DNA of 13,233 nucleotides from Acropora yongei (GCA_014634225.1 BLFN01000376.1:4206611-4219843), one strand, 5' to 3'; positions 1 through 8,159 are shown, counted from the stretch's first letter. Notes: generated by a model not told the origin, from the letters alone. Program-made: numbers and translations.

Positions 1-811
1 CGGAATGACGGCGAAATGCCGAAAAGATTTGCTGATCTATCTCTAAGGGATTTGCCCCATACGTGATTGAACAGGAGATCATCGCTTTGTGGAAACCGCA
101 TTATCTCTTGGGTCTTCACCAGGGTAAGGTCGTTTGCCCGGTCTCCTCTGAAAAAGAGCGTCTTAAAGAAACCAGCGTCTCTTGCATTGACAAATAGCTG
201 AGAAGCAGTAATACCAGGAAGTAACATTTTTCCCTGGATAAGGCGGGACAGAGGAACGATTTTGACCAGGAAGAGTGGAGTCGCCTGCTTCGGAGTCACA
301 GCAGCTTGCAACTGTTTAGCCGTGAAGGCCTTAAGGTAGGCTTTGATTTCAGCCGAAGCAGCAGGGTTTCTAGCTTTCCCATGTAGGAATCGACAGTAGC
401 ATAGGAAAGCCTAACAGGGCAACCACAGCTATGCACCTTATGCTTTCCTAGGCAAGGACAAGTGGAAACATGGACTTGTGTTTTCCCTCGGCAATCTTTC
501 CAAGCAAGAAATCGACAAACATCTTTAGAAATAGCTGAAAAAAGAGTCTCGGCCCCAGGCAGAGAACACAAGAAGGCGGAGAACTCCTTCTTCAGGGACT
601 CTCGTTGTTTGGCGTAAGCGGAGGACAAAGCAATTTCTCGCAATTGGACGAGACGGCGGTCTATTGCAGAAATATCCGGGACAACCGAAGGAGGCTGGGC
701 CGTGGAAAGGGCAGGTCTCTTGAATCCACACATCTGGCAAAATCTGAAATCCTGATCATTCGGATATTCACACTCAGGACATTGGACTGCAGGAACAAAA
801 ACGCGGGCAAC
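1..811 (-). pseudogene. Zinc-ribbon tyrosine-recombinase-like gene (broken, cut by window edge)
   Basis: Read on the minus strand from 811. The N-terminus has a four-cysteine zinc ribbon: CPEC (codons at 779-781 and 770-772), then about 14 residues, then CQMC just before GFKRP. A helical region and a second Cys-rich stretch (CPCLGKHKVHSCGCP) follow, then SYMGKL at about 371-390. At 371-368 the frame changes and the text jumps to NPAASAEIKAYLKAF, so sequence appears deleted there. The second frame is open from 368 to the window edge and contains FFRGDRANDL, where the first catalytic Arg of tyrosine recombinases is expected, and VWGKSLRD, resembling the beta-strand Lys region. The His-x-x-Arg box and Tyr nucleophile would lie beyond position 1. 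A pyrimidine tract ending in CCCCCAG precedes 810 and an in-frame stop lies just upstream, so the first coding exon may begin at a splice acceptor. Likely role: DNA strand exchange during integration of the element. Family assignment is from memory of similar invertebrate proteins. Confidence 0.6.
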
Positions 812-905
812 TGGGGGAAGAAACTAAAGAAAATAGAGCAAGAGAAAAGAACATAATCAAAGAGGGGTTACAGAGAAAAAACAAACAGAACAACGATGAA
901 ATAAC

Positions 906-911
906 TTTATT
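906..911 (-). promoter_or_regulatory. Poly(A) signal downstream of the DIRS RT-RNase H gene
   Basis: AATAAA on the minus strand, about 50 bases past the last stop of the RT-RNase H polyprotein (961) and before the zinc-ribbon recombinase gene. This fits a 3' end for the RT transcript, although the two genes may also be read together. A single hexamer is weak evidence by itself. Confidence 0.3.
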
Positions 912-2353
912 AAACAAAATAGCCAAAAAAGAAAATCCGATTCTGGAAACTAAATAAATTTCAAACGTCTAAGGTCTGCTTAACAGGTTCGATACGAAAA
1001 GCCTATAAATGCCAAGGCAGAGGCAAGGAATCTTGATAGCCATTCATGGAGGGTGGATGTAGAACATCCACTTGACTCTCGCGTTCAAGGAGTAGACTAG
1101 ATGAAGGACAATGTGGAAGAAGAGACCACCAAAATCGACGAGGCAAAACATCCGGAACAACGACGGTGAATGAAATTGCAAATGAGGCCATGAAGCGGAG
1201 AACATTGGGGATGAGGCAGATCGGCGGAAAAACGTACGGATAAGAAAACAGATGCGATGGGTGAATGTCGGGAGATTGGCTGAACAAATTAACGCCAGAG
1301 CCACCCGGGGTAGGGTGCGGTGAAAAGAACGGCAGCATTGGCACCAGACGACGAGCGCATGACATTGGACGGAAGAGCAATGAGATCAACTGAATGACCA
1401 TTTGGACCACCAAACGCATCTTGTAATCGCTTCCAACAACTGGCAGACAGACGGGAATCCGCCAAAGAGAGAGAGCGAGAAGGCCGGTCATCTAGATTGT
1501 TGACAGAAGGAACTTGGAGAGGCGAAGAATGCAGTTGGTGGACATCACAGTCTCGAAGATTGACTTCAGCGCTTCCGACAAGGAATGGGACCTAGCGGAT
1601 TGGCCGTTCCAGGCATGAAATAAGGTGGAACTGCCAATGTACACATCAACTCTTGAGTCCTTGATATTTGAGGCAAAGGACGAGAGCGCATTGCTAAGGG
1701 CCAGAGCTTCTTTCACTACAATGAGACGACAAAATTTCTTCAGAAATCAGAAGCAGAGAGGGGAACAGCGTTTGGGTTCGGAACCCCAGCCCAGCGGTAG
1801 GAAGAGGCATAAGTAAATAAGACAAATTGGTGGTGTCGCTCCGAACGCCAAGGAAGGAAGCCTAACGAGGACTTAAGGAAAAGCCAGTGTTCAATTTCAC
1901 GGCGCAGTGGACCCAACAAAGGAAGTGGCATGGAAGAGGGGGAAGCACGGGAAATGGCCAAGTTGATCTCGTTAGTGAATAACCTGGCGCCCGGCATTGC
2001 CATAGACATTGGCATATATTTTCCTGCCAATCTTTGCAAATCAGTTATATAGACGTGGCTGGAATTTAGGATCGCCTCGACAAGAGAAATAAATTTCTGC
2101 TTCTTGTGTGAAAGGAGACAAAAGGCCAGCAAACGGGAGTCGCACTGAAACCTAGATAAGAAACTGATTGAGATGGCTGAAGAATGGATTTTTGGAGCCC
2201 AATACAGTAACCCAGCCTTACTAACGTATAACAAACCAACAAGGACGCAATTTGGGCACTGACGAGGTTAACTTTTTCTGGATCAAGGAACTGTACAAGA
2301 CTTGACTCACGCGGTAGACGAATCTGCGAGGAATGACGATCATTTATGTACAA

Positions 2354-2363
2354 AGAACATGGG
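2354..2363. repeat. Target-site duplication, left copy
   Basis: The 10 bases agaacatggg are repeated exactly at 2517-2526. The bases flanking the two copies differ on both sides, which fixes the duplication length at 10. Confidence 0.8.
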
Positions 2364-2516
2364 CTCATCCTCGGTGTAAAAACTTGTCAAACTCACGGAT
2401 GACGTAAAACAAAGAAAACAAAAAAGCCAAGAGACCATTAAAGAATACCCAAACCCCAGCACGAGCTAAAAAAAACAAATAAAAGATGTCGCAGGTTTTT
2501 ACACCGAGGTAAACCT
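2364..2516. mobile_element. 153-bp inverted-repeat element (MITE-like) inside the RT gene
   Basis: The ends are inverted copies sharing CCTCGGTGTAAAAAC, close to but not exactly at the edges. The element is flanked on both sides by the same 10 bases, agaacatggg (2354-2363 and 2517-2526). Removing the element plus one copy rejoins the RT coding text as GIPCS-LYINDR, so the empty site is visible in the sequence itself. No coding potential is seen. A 10-bp duplication fits Mutator-like elements best (usually 9-11 bp), but the superfamily is not established. Confidence 0.8.
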
Positions 2517-2526
2517 AGAACATGGG
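2517..2526. repeat. Target-site duplication, right copy
   Basis: Second copy of agaacatggg, at the other edge of the inserted 153-bp element. The host RT text continues directly from it. Confidence 0.8.
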
Positions 2527-3183
2527 ATGCCAATGGAACGAAAGTAATGGGAAACTAGGAGGCCAGTAGAGTGGTACACGTAGGCTGATAACTTCCAACC
2601 AAACGGGATGGTATTACTGATGCAGTACCAGCCATCCCACTGAAAACCAAAGTACTGGAAGGGGCGAGGAGGATATGATCATATACGGATTTGTCGTCGC
2701 ACACGGTTTGATAGGCGCCCTTACTGACATACAGTAGAAGTTGATCTAGTCGGTCGAGGGAAGACGGCCGACCATCCATCCACAAATTTAAAAACCTATT
2801 GTCATTACAAAGTCTAGGCTTTGTGGGTTCAACGGTGAGGGGCATGACGAGATTAGGACGATCTACCTCGCCCACCTTACCCCAAACCGAAATAGCACCG
2901 GTGGAAAGGCGTTGCAAAATCGTGTCAGAAATATACTTCGCAAGAGGAGCACACGACTTGTGATTGTAAAAGATCCGCTGGGGTGGGGAGGCTGAGTCAA
3001 AATGTTCGCCTTTGAGATTGCCTTTAAAATGTCAGAAAAAAGGCTGTACTTGCACCTTATTCTCTTGCCAAGACATCCCGAGATAGGGGAGAGGAGGATG
3101 AAGCAGCTATACTTTTCCACTCCTGTAAATGGCAATGCAATTGACCGGCTACAAACGCAGCAGGATCTGGGAAAGCAAGCATA

Positions 3184-3566
3184 GAGACGTCTGCTGAAAC
3201 GTCACCACGAGAAACGCTTTCAAGGTTTTACAGTTGGAGGCCAGACCCTTGCTCGGAGGTAGTGGACGCTTTTTCCCAGGACTGGAGCAAAGTGAGGGGA
3301 TATGCATTCCCTCCCTTTGCTCTAGTAGGCCGCAGCCTCAGACAGTTACTAGACCAGCATGTGTCACATCTCGTTCTAGTGGCACCAGTCTGGCAGTCTC
3401 AGCCATGGTACCCTCTGCTTCTCGAGTTGTGTGTAGCACCTCCCTGCTAAAACGAGAGGGGGAAGTCCATCCTTTGTTGAACCTTCAACTGGCCGGTTGG
3501 CTGCTATCCGCCAGCCATATTCAGAAGCAGGCATTTCACAACCAGCTCAAACCCTACTTGTTGTAG
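3184..3566 (+). pseudogene. C-terminal end of a second DIRS-type RT-RNase H polyprotein
   Basis: Plus strand, first frame: RFYSWRPDP (3223-3249), VDAFSQDWSKVRGYAFPPF from about 3259, then SHLVLVAPVWQSQPWYPLLL, ending at a TAA (3448-3450). A frameshift near there moves to LNLQLAGWLLSASHIQKQAF, ending at TAG 3564-3566. The DAF..W...YAFPPF and LVAP.W..QPW.P motifs are typical of the region after RNase H in DIRS elements. The tail overlaps the recombinase gene that begins near 3497, an overlap known for DIRS elements. The RT and RNase H cores of this copy are absent, so it is truncated at about 3184-3220, where it meets the opposite-strand DIRS copy. Confidence 0.7.
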
Positions 3567-4467
3567 TCTGGAGGGATGTAACATCCAAGGCCTATGCATC
3601 AGCTCGGCGAAGATGGGCTAGCTGGTGTCGAGAAAGGAAACTTAATTCGGTTCAAGCTTCTGTCGAGTCCATTTTAGAGTTCCTTGCTTCTGAATTTAAT
3701 CTTGGGAGGGCTAATAGGACTCTTAATGTTTACCGGTCTGCCATTTCTAGTACTCACCCGAAAATTGATTCAGTTAGGGTTGGGGAACACCACTTAGTGG
3801 TTCAACTGTTGAAAGGAGCATACAACCTTACACTGCCTTTACCGCGATATTCTAGTACCTGGGATGCCAGCCTTGTTGTTTCTTTTATTGGTGGTTTAGA
3901 AAACAACGAGTCTCTCTCTCTTACGGATTTATCCTAGAAGCTTGGTTTTCTCCTGGCCCTTACTGCAATGGAAAGGGTGTCTGAAGTGATTTCTCATGAC
4001 CTTAGGTACAGGCGCTTTATCCCTGAAGGAGTGACCTTTGCACTCCCAGATTTAACAAAGAAATCCCGAACAGGCCAGGATCTGAAAACTTCTTTTCATG
4101 CTTGTTTTGAAGAAAATCCTATTCTTTGTGTGGTTAAGTGTCTTAAAGTTTATGAACATCGCACTTCAGCATTCCGTCCCTTGGACCCATCAAAACCCAA
4201 CAAACTTTTACTATCTTACATTCGCCCCCACAAGCCCATTTCAAGTGCTTCACTTAGCAGGTGGCTGAAGGATATTATCTCTCGGGTAGGTATTGATACA
4301 AGTATTTTTAAGGCTCACTCAGTTAGAGGAGCGTCTGCATCAGCAGGGGTGCCTCTTTGCAGGATATCTTAGATCTTGCTGATTGGTCAACTGACTCCAC
4401 GTTCAGGCGCCTTTATTACAGGCCGAAACACCATTCTGGCATTGCTAAGACCTTGCTCAATCTGTAA
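3497..4467 (+). pseudogene. DIRS-type tyrosine recombinase (one stop, one frameshift)
   Basis: This enzyme would integrate the circular DNA copy of a DIRS element by site-specific strand exchange. The N-terminal core-binding half reads TSKAYASARRRWASWCRERK, VESILEFLASEF and LNVYRSAISSTHPKID. A TAG at 3935-3937 breaks the frame, and it resumes at once with KLGFLLALTAMERVSEV. Catalytic residues are visible: Arg at 3974-3976 (ERVSE), HSVR at 4316-4327 (His-x-x-Arg) and, after a frameshift between about 4340 and 4355, ADWSTDSTFRRLYYRP with the Trp and the Tyr nucleophile (4414-4419). It ends at TAA 4465-4467. About 320 residues is normal for the family. No ATG is obvious at the start; the open frame begins near a TTG, so expression may have depended on the overlapping polyprotein or the start is lost. 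With only two lesions, this is one of the better preserved genes in the window. Confidence 0.88.
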
Positions 4468-4547
4468 AATTTCCTGATTCAGTGAACATGACCCCTTTAA
4501 AAACACATTGTTTCATGAGGCGACTGTTCTGAAGTATAATCACAGAT

Positions 4548-5003
4548 TATGCTAGGGCCGCTTGCGGCCCGCAGTATACGATGGATTATGCGAAGATAAA
4601 GGAGACGAATATAACAATGTCCCTCCCGCCTCTCCCTTGTCTATTTTTTGGGTCATGTTCTTACCAAGGGCTTGTTATGTCTAAACCATTGTCTTCTTCT
4701 TCAGTTAACAGGTTCTGCTGTTCCAGGATCAACTTTCAGAGTAGTTGTGTTCTCTTGATTTACAAGCCTGTTTCCCTTTCCTTCGGTCCACTGGTGTACA
4801 CTCCATAAAATGGCGAATTGTTGTGGTGTGGTGCAGGGACTTATGAGCTGTTTAAATTATGTCAATTATGTTAATTATTCAAGTTTGCTTTCAATACGCT
4901 GTAGTTCAGAGCGAAATAAAAGTGGTAACACATTGTTATATTCGTCTCCTTTATCTTCGTACAATCCATCTTATACTACAGGCCGCAATGGGCCTGTAGC
5001 ATA
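4548..5003. repeat. Long inverted repeat pair with embedded hairpins
   Basis: The left arm (4548-4620) and right arm (4930-5003) are inverted copies with few mismatches. The shared core is cgaagataaaggagacgaat followed by ataacaatg. Each arm carries its own small palindrome: GGGCCGC-tt-GCGGCCC at 4555-4570 and CTACAGGCC-gcaatg-GGCCTGTAG at 4976-4999. The 309-base centre has no convincing coding region. It begins 80 bases past the recombinase stop. It could be a terminal structure of the DIRS element or a separate foldback/MITE insertion of about 456 bp. No target duplication is evident. Confidence 0.75.
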
Positions 5004-5182
5004 TTAGCAAGACTCGGGCAACAGTTTGATTGCTAAACACAACACTACTTTATTTGCTAAGCATCTTGGGTACAATTATGATGATGTAATCACTTAACAC
5101 AACTACCGGTTACCTTAATATATTACACTGCTTTCCCCCAGGATTAGCAGTTCACTTCTACCTAAGGCAAACCCACTATTAC
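5004..5182. other. Non-coding stretch before the assembly gap
   Basis: AT-rich sequence with stops in all frames. I see no coding motif or clear repeat apart from AATAAA-like text on the minus strand. Confidence 0.5.
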
Positions 5183-5733
5183 NNNNNNNNNNNNNNNNNN
5201 NNNNNNNNNNNNNNNNNNNNNNNNNNNNNNNNNNNNNNNNNNNNNNNNNNNNNNNNNNNNNNNNNNNNNNNNNNNNNNNNNNNNNNNNNNNNNNNNNNNN
5301 NNNNNNNNNNNNNNNNNNNNNNNNNNNNNNNNNNNNNNNNNNNNNNNNNNNNNNNNNNNNNNNNNNNNNNNNNNNNNNNNNNNNNNNNNNNNNNNNNNNN
5401 NNNNNNNNNNNNNNNNNNNNNNNNNNNNNNNNNNNNNNNNNNNNNNNNNNNNNNNNNNNNNNNNNNNNNNNNNNNNNNNNNNNNNNNNNNNNNNNNNNNN
5501 NNNNNNNNNNNNNNNNNNNNNNNNNNNNNNNNNNNNNNNNNNNNNNNNNNNNNNNNNNNNNNNNNNNNNNNNNNNNNNNNNNNNNNNNNNNNNNNNNNNN
5601 NNNNNNNNNNNNNNNNNNNNNNNNNNNNNNNNNNNNNNNNNNNNNNNNNNNNNNNNNNNNNNNNNNNNNNNNNNNNNNNNNNNNNNNNNNNNNNNNNNNN
5701 NNNNNNNNNNNNNNNNNNNNNNNNNNNNNNNNN
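5183..5733. other. Assembly gap (551 N)
   Basis: Unbroken run of N. Any open reading frame crossing it is an artefact. The order and distance of the flanks are only as reliable as the scaffolding. Confidence 1.
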
Positions 5734-5832
5734 TTCTTGCATCAAGAATTGGTTAAGTTTTTTTACTGCTGGATGATATGTTGTGGCAAATGGTATTATT
5801 CCCTCTGTCATGAGTATTTTTTGTTTGTTTTC
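5734..5832 (-). pseudogene. Possible Penelope-like element polyprotein fragment
   Basis: The minus-strand frame open from 5832 into the gap includes FATTYHPAVKKLNQFLMQE. A (V)TTY.P.....L...L pattern occurs after the reverse transcriptase and before the GIY-YIG nuclease in Penelope-like elements. The downstream part would lie inside the gap. A stop (TAA, 5833-5835) precedes this frame and no upstream RT motif is recognisable in the next 150 bases, so the copy is a remnant. The assignment rests on one short motif remembered from the family. Confidence 0.4.
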
Positions 5833-5835
5833 TTA

Positions 5836-5986
5836 ACACCGATTGCCTTCCGGAAAATTTTACTTTAGACAGTGTGCCATCTATTAGATTTTTAGGAAAG
5901 CCGCGAGCTTTAAGTGACGTTTTTCAAACATTGCCTTGTTTACATCATTTGCTTCTGTCAAATGCAAGCATGCGCAGTAGCCATGA
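5836..5986. other. Unassigned stretch between gap and LINE
   Basis: Only short open frames. Nothing recognised on either strand. The 5' part of the LINE ORF1 or its UTR may be here but cannot be shown. Confidence 0.3.
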
Positions 5987-6345
5987 CTCAGCTCCTTTAA
6001 GGAGGAAAACATCTCTACATCTCATCCCCTCCCGTCCTATAATTCAGACGCCCCACCAAGGATTATTGTTAAATTTACTAGTAGAGATGTGCACAATATA
6101 TTCTATGCTAATCGAACAAAACTCATCAAGATAAGGACGAACGCGATGCCGGATTTAGGTGTAAAGGACCGAGGAAACATCTTTATCTCCGAGTCTCTGA
6201 CACCTTTCAAGAAAAAGCTGTTTGGTGAGGGAAACAAAGTTAAAAGCGCTTGAGGTGGAAACATATCTGGACGCAAAATAGCAAGATCTTCGTGAAAGAG
6301 GCAGAAAGAACCAAGCCTGTTTATATTACCTGGAAGATTTTAAAC
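5987..6345 (+). pseudogene. LINE ORF1 C-terminal region (broken)
   Basis: The plus-strand frame is open from 5987 to TGA 6251-6253 and reads APPRIIVKFTSRDVHNIFYA, then DRGNIFISESLTPFKKKLF. A shift of frame at about 6250 continues with WKHIWTQNSKIFVKEAERTK. The pattern ESLTP...K.LF, then W....G/SKIFV+, is characteristic of the C-terminal domain of ORF1 proteins of many invertebrate L2/CR1/Jockey-type LINEs (the domain also seen in baculovirus FP-like proteins). Such proteins bind element RNA. The N-terminal half, usually coiled coil or zinc finger, is not recognisable. It lies directly upstream of the endonuclease of the same element. Confidence 0.65.
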
Positions 6346-6497
6346 GCAGGTATGGCTGTTAAGTCTTGTGGATTATTTACCACTCTGGTCTTGATTTGGA
6401 ACTTTAGTTCCCATGCAAAAACAAGTAAGCTTCTAGCTATTTCTATTTCCTTCAAGGGTACTTTAAACTTTTCTTGTAATTTATGTTTGCACTTAAC

Positions 6498-7436
6498 TTT
6501 AATATTGTAGTGTCAACAAAAAATAATAACACTAGTGATGGTGGCTTGCTTATTAAACACCAGTTTCCTTTTCACGACCTGACTGACATTGAGCTTTCAA
6601 GAACTACGGGTTCTTGGATTTACGGGTCTAGCGATCGACTGAAGGGTAAATTAAATATGTATAAAGATATACTTGAGTCCCCAGACAAAAACGATCCATT
6701 AAAATATTTGCAAGAAACTCATTTCGAATCAAAATATTCTCTATTAAGAAATCTGGTAAGCTTTTCAAAGATGCCGTAAAACAAAAAGGTTTTTCAATGC
6801 TGCACACGTAGTCTCGGTAAAAAGATATCTCTATTACATGACATTTTATTAACAGTAGAAACTCGGCCTGATGTTATTGCTATTTCCGAGACAAAAATCA
6901 ATGAGAACTCTTATCCTAATACCAACCTTCTTGGATATAACTTTGTTAACAACAAATTCAAAATCACAGGCGGGAGGTGTTGGTCTTTACATTGCTAACA
7001 AACTAGAATTTTCAAGGAAGACTGACCAATGGAATTGCGTTATGCTGGGTTGAGTTAGCATGTCACAAGCGAAAAAACATTGTTATTGGCTGCATTTACC
7101 AGCATCCAAAAAGTTGTAGGTCATTATTTTATGAAACTCTTACAAAGCAATTAGAAACAATAGTAAGGAAAGGAGGTGTTGATCCTCGGGGACGTAAATA
7201 TAGATTTTCTTGATAAGTACACTGAGGACGCGCAAACCTCAGAATATTTGAACATGCTTTTTGATTTAGGATTTATGCCAGTCATAACAAAAGCAACCAG
7301 ATTAACTGATTATACCTCCTCTCTCATTAATCAAATTTACACAAATACACCTGGAAAGGTCATTAAATCAGGTATCTGCTTAGCGGACATCTCAGACCAT
7401 CTTTCACTGTTTTGTACAATAGCTAATAAGGAATAA
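6498..7436 (+). pseudogene. LINE ORF2, apurinic endonuclease domain (broken)
   Basis: Plus strand. A leader (FPFHDLTDIELSRTTGSWIY) runs to TAA 6777-6779. In another frame FKDAVKQKGFSMLH leads into the endonuclease. Recognisable motifs are VIAISETKINENSYPNTNLL at about 6860-6920 (catalytic Glu of SET), GGVGLYIANKLEF, GDVNIDFL at about 7185-7206 (GD.N) and LADISDHLSLF at about 7380-7410 (the SDH catalytic pair). The first motif, normally H.NIRS, is damaged: LHT is followed at once by a stop and SLGKK, so the metal-binding Asn is lost. At least four frameshifts or stops occur. This enzyme would nick target DNA to prime reverse transcription. The text continues after insertions at 7829 and beyond. 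Confidence 0.8.
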
Positions 7437-7800
7437 GAAATAACTTTATTAACACGATTGAATGGCAATCAGACGATTGAAAAATTCAATGTTTACAATT
7501 TGATGAATCTATATATCTACATATTAACACACCAAAAAAAATTATATAAGAAACAAGATATATCTATAAATATTACAGTGTTAAAATGTCACATTATTAA
7601 AAGTTAGTTAGTCCCATTTTGCTAGGTATGAAGCTGTTCTTGAATCTTTTTGTTCGGCATTTAAAGAGTGGTAATTTTCTTGGCTTTCTCAAGTTGTAGT
7701 GTCTAGGAGCGGGATCAGGTAGAAGATTAAATAGTTTACTGTCCGGGCGAGTGGCATTTTTATAGAATGATTCACATAAGAGTTTCATAAAATAATAACC
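7437..7800 (-). mobile_element. Antisense LINE 3'-end fragment, 5'-truncated
   Basis: On the minus strand the frame to stop 7597 reads LLPDPAPRHYNLRKPRKLPL then FKCRTKRFKNSFIPS, the standard extreme C-terminus of L2/CR1-type RT proteins (HYNLR..R....P.CRT.RFKNSFIPS). A 3' UTR of about 150 bases follows, with AATAAA at 7445-7450. It sits inside the plus-strand LINE between its endonuclease (ending near 7430) and its linker (YFRDF, about 7832). The right edge is uncertain within about 30 bases and no clear target duplication was found. Truncation at the 5' side is typical of LINE insertion. Confidence 0.7.
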
Positions 7801-7828
7801 TAATACGTTACTTACTTCAAACGAAGCT

Positions 7829-8149
7829 AGATATTTTCGAGATTTTACTTACTTCAACCAAATTGCGTTCCTTCTAGATTTATCTAGAATTGATTTTAAA
7901 ACACTAGTAAATGTTAATGAAAGCATGTCTAAAACGCACAGTCACGGACCGTCATGCTCCTGTACGCAAGGCTTCAAGGCAGAAGAGATTGGGTCTCAAA
8001 GGCTATTGAATAGAGATAATATCCAGAGCACTTGGAAGCTTATTGGATCATTAATAGATCGGACGAATAATAATTTTCAAATTTTGATTAAAAAGTTATT
8101 ATGTGACAACAGAATCTATTCTTACAAACAAAGTATTTGCAATGAATGA
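7829..8149 (+). pseudogene. LINE ORF2 linker between endonuclease and RT, part 1
   Basis: Open plus-strand frame. It reads ARYFRDFTYFNQIAFLLDLS, RIDFKTLVNVNESM, an apparently rearranged central part (SKTHSHGPSCSCTQGF), then NIQSTWKLIGSLIDRTNNNF and SYKQSICNE, ending at TGA 8150-8152. YFRDF and TWKLIG...R are linker motifs of L2/CR1-type ORF2. It continues the endonuclease of the same element after the antisense fragment. Confidence 0.7.
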
Positions 8150-8159
8150 AAGAATGTTT

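Larger units (their letters stand above)
961..3180 (-). pseudogene. DIRS-like reverse transcriptase-RNase H polyprotein (broken)
   Basis: Read from about 3180 downward. An N-terminal stretch with LAFPDPAAFVAGQLH leads, after stops, into DSASPPQRIF and the RT fingers (GAISVWGKVGEVD, VMPLTVEPTKPRLCNDNRFL, VCDDKSVYDHILL) at about 2920-2650. A one-base deletion near 2645 shifts into FQWDGWY and TIPFGWKLSAYVYH. After an inserted element (2364-2516) comes the catalytic box, read as LYINDRHS (2333-2350) where family members have YIDD. The connection (DLQRLAGKYM, GARLFTNEINLAISR) leads to RNase H: FTYASS (1800-1817, expected TDAS), KEALALS (about 1716) and VYIGSS (1623-1643, expected an Asp). A C-terminal extension (SLSLADSRLSASCWKRLQDAF; FFSPHPTPGGSGVNLF) ends at TGA 961-963 after a TAG at 1003-1005. 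At least three frameshifts and three altered active-site residues make it inactive. In life it would copy element RNA into DNA. DIRS assignment rests on motif memory. Confidence 0.85.

Noticed and set aside
605..856. Plus-strand open frame over the zinc-ribbon gene
   Set aside because: It is the antisense shadow of the minus-strand recombinase, which has recognisable motifs; this frame has none.
2364..2516. A spliceosomal intron in the RT gene
   Set aside because: GT and AG can be found near the edges on the minus strand, but the flanking 10-bp duplication and inverted ends show a transposon insertion.
3002..3184. Plus-strand open frame opposite the RT N-terminal region
   Set aside because: No motif; the minus strand carries DIRS text here. 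It also ends at the junction where the second DIRS fragment begins.
1..4467. A single DIRS element with its recombinase reversed
   Set aside because: Considered because the RT and the classical recombinase are divergent. The plus strand also carries the RT-RNase H C-terminal tail that normally precedes the recombinase, so two separate copies explain it better.
4581..5007. Two short plus-strand open frames within the inverted repeat
   Set aside because: They overlap the repeat arms and a low-complexity centre, with no recognisable protein text.
5179..5811. A 210-codon minus-strand open frame across the gap
   Set aside because: Almost all of it is N. Only the last 99 bases outside the gap are real sequence.
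5874..6134. Plus-strand 86-codon frame before the LINE
   Set aside because: It overlaps the LINE ORF1 domain in the wrong frame, and its upstream part resembles nothing known.
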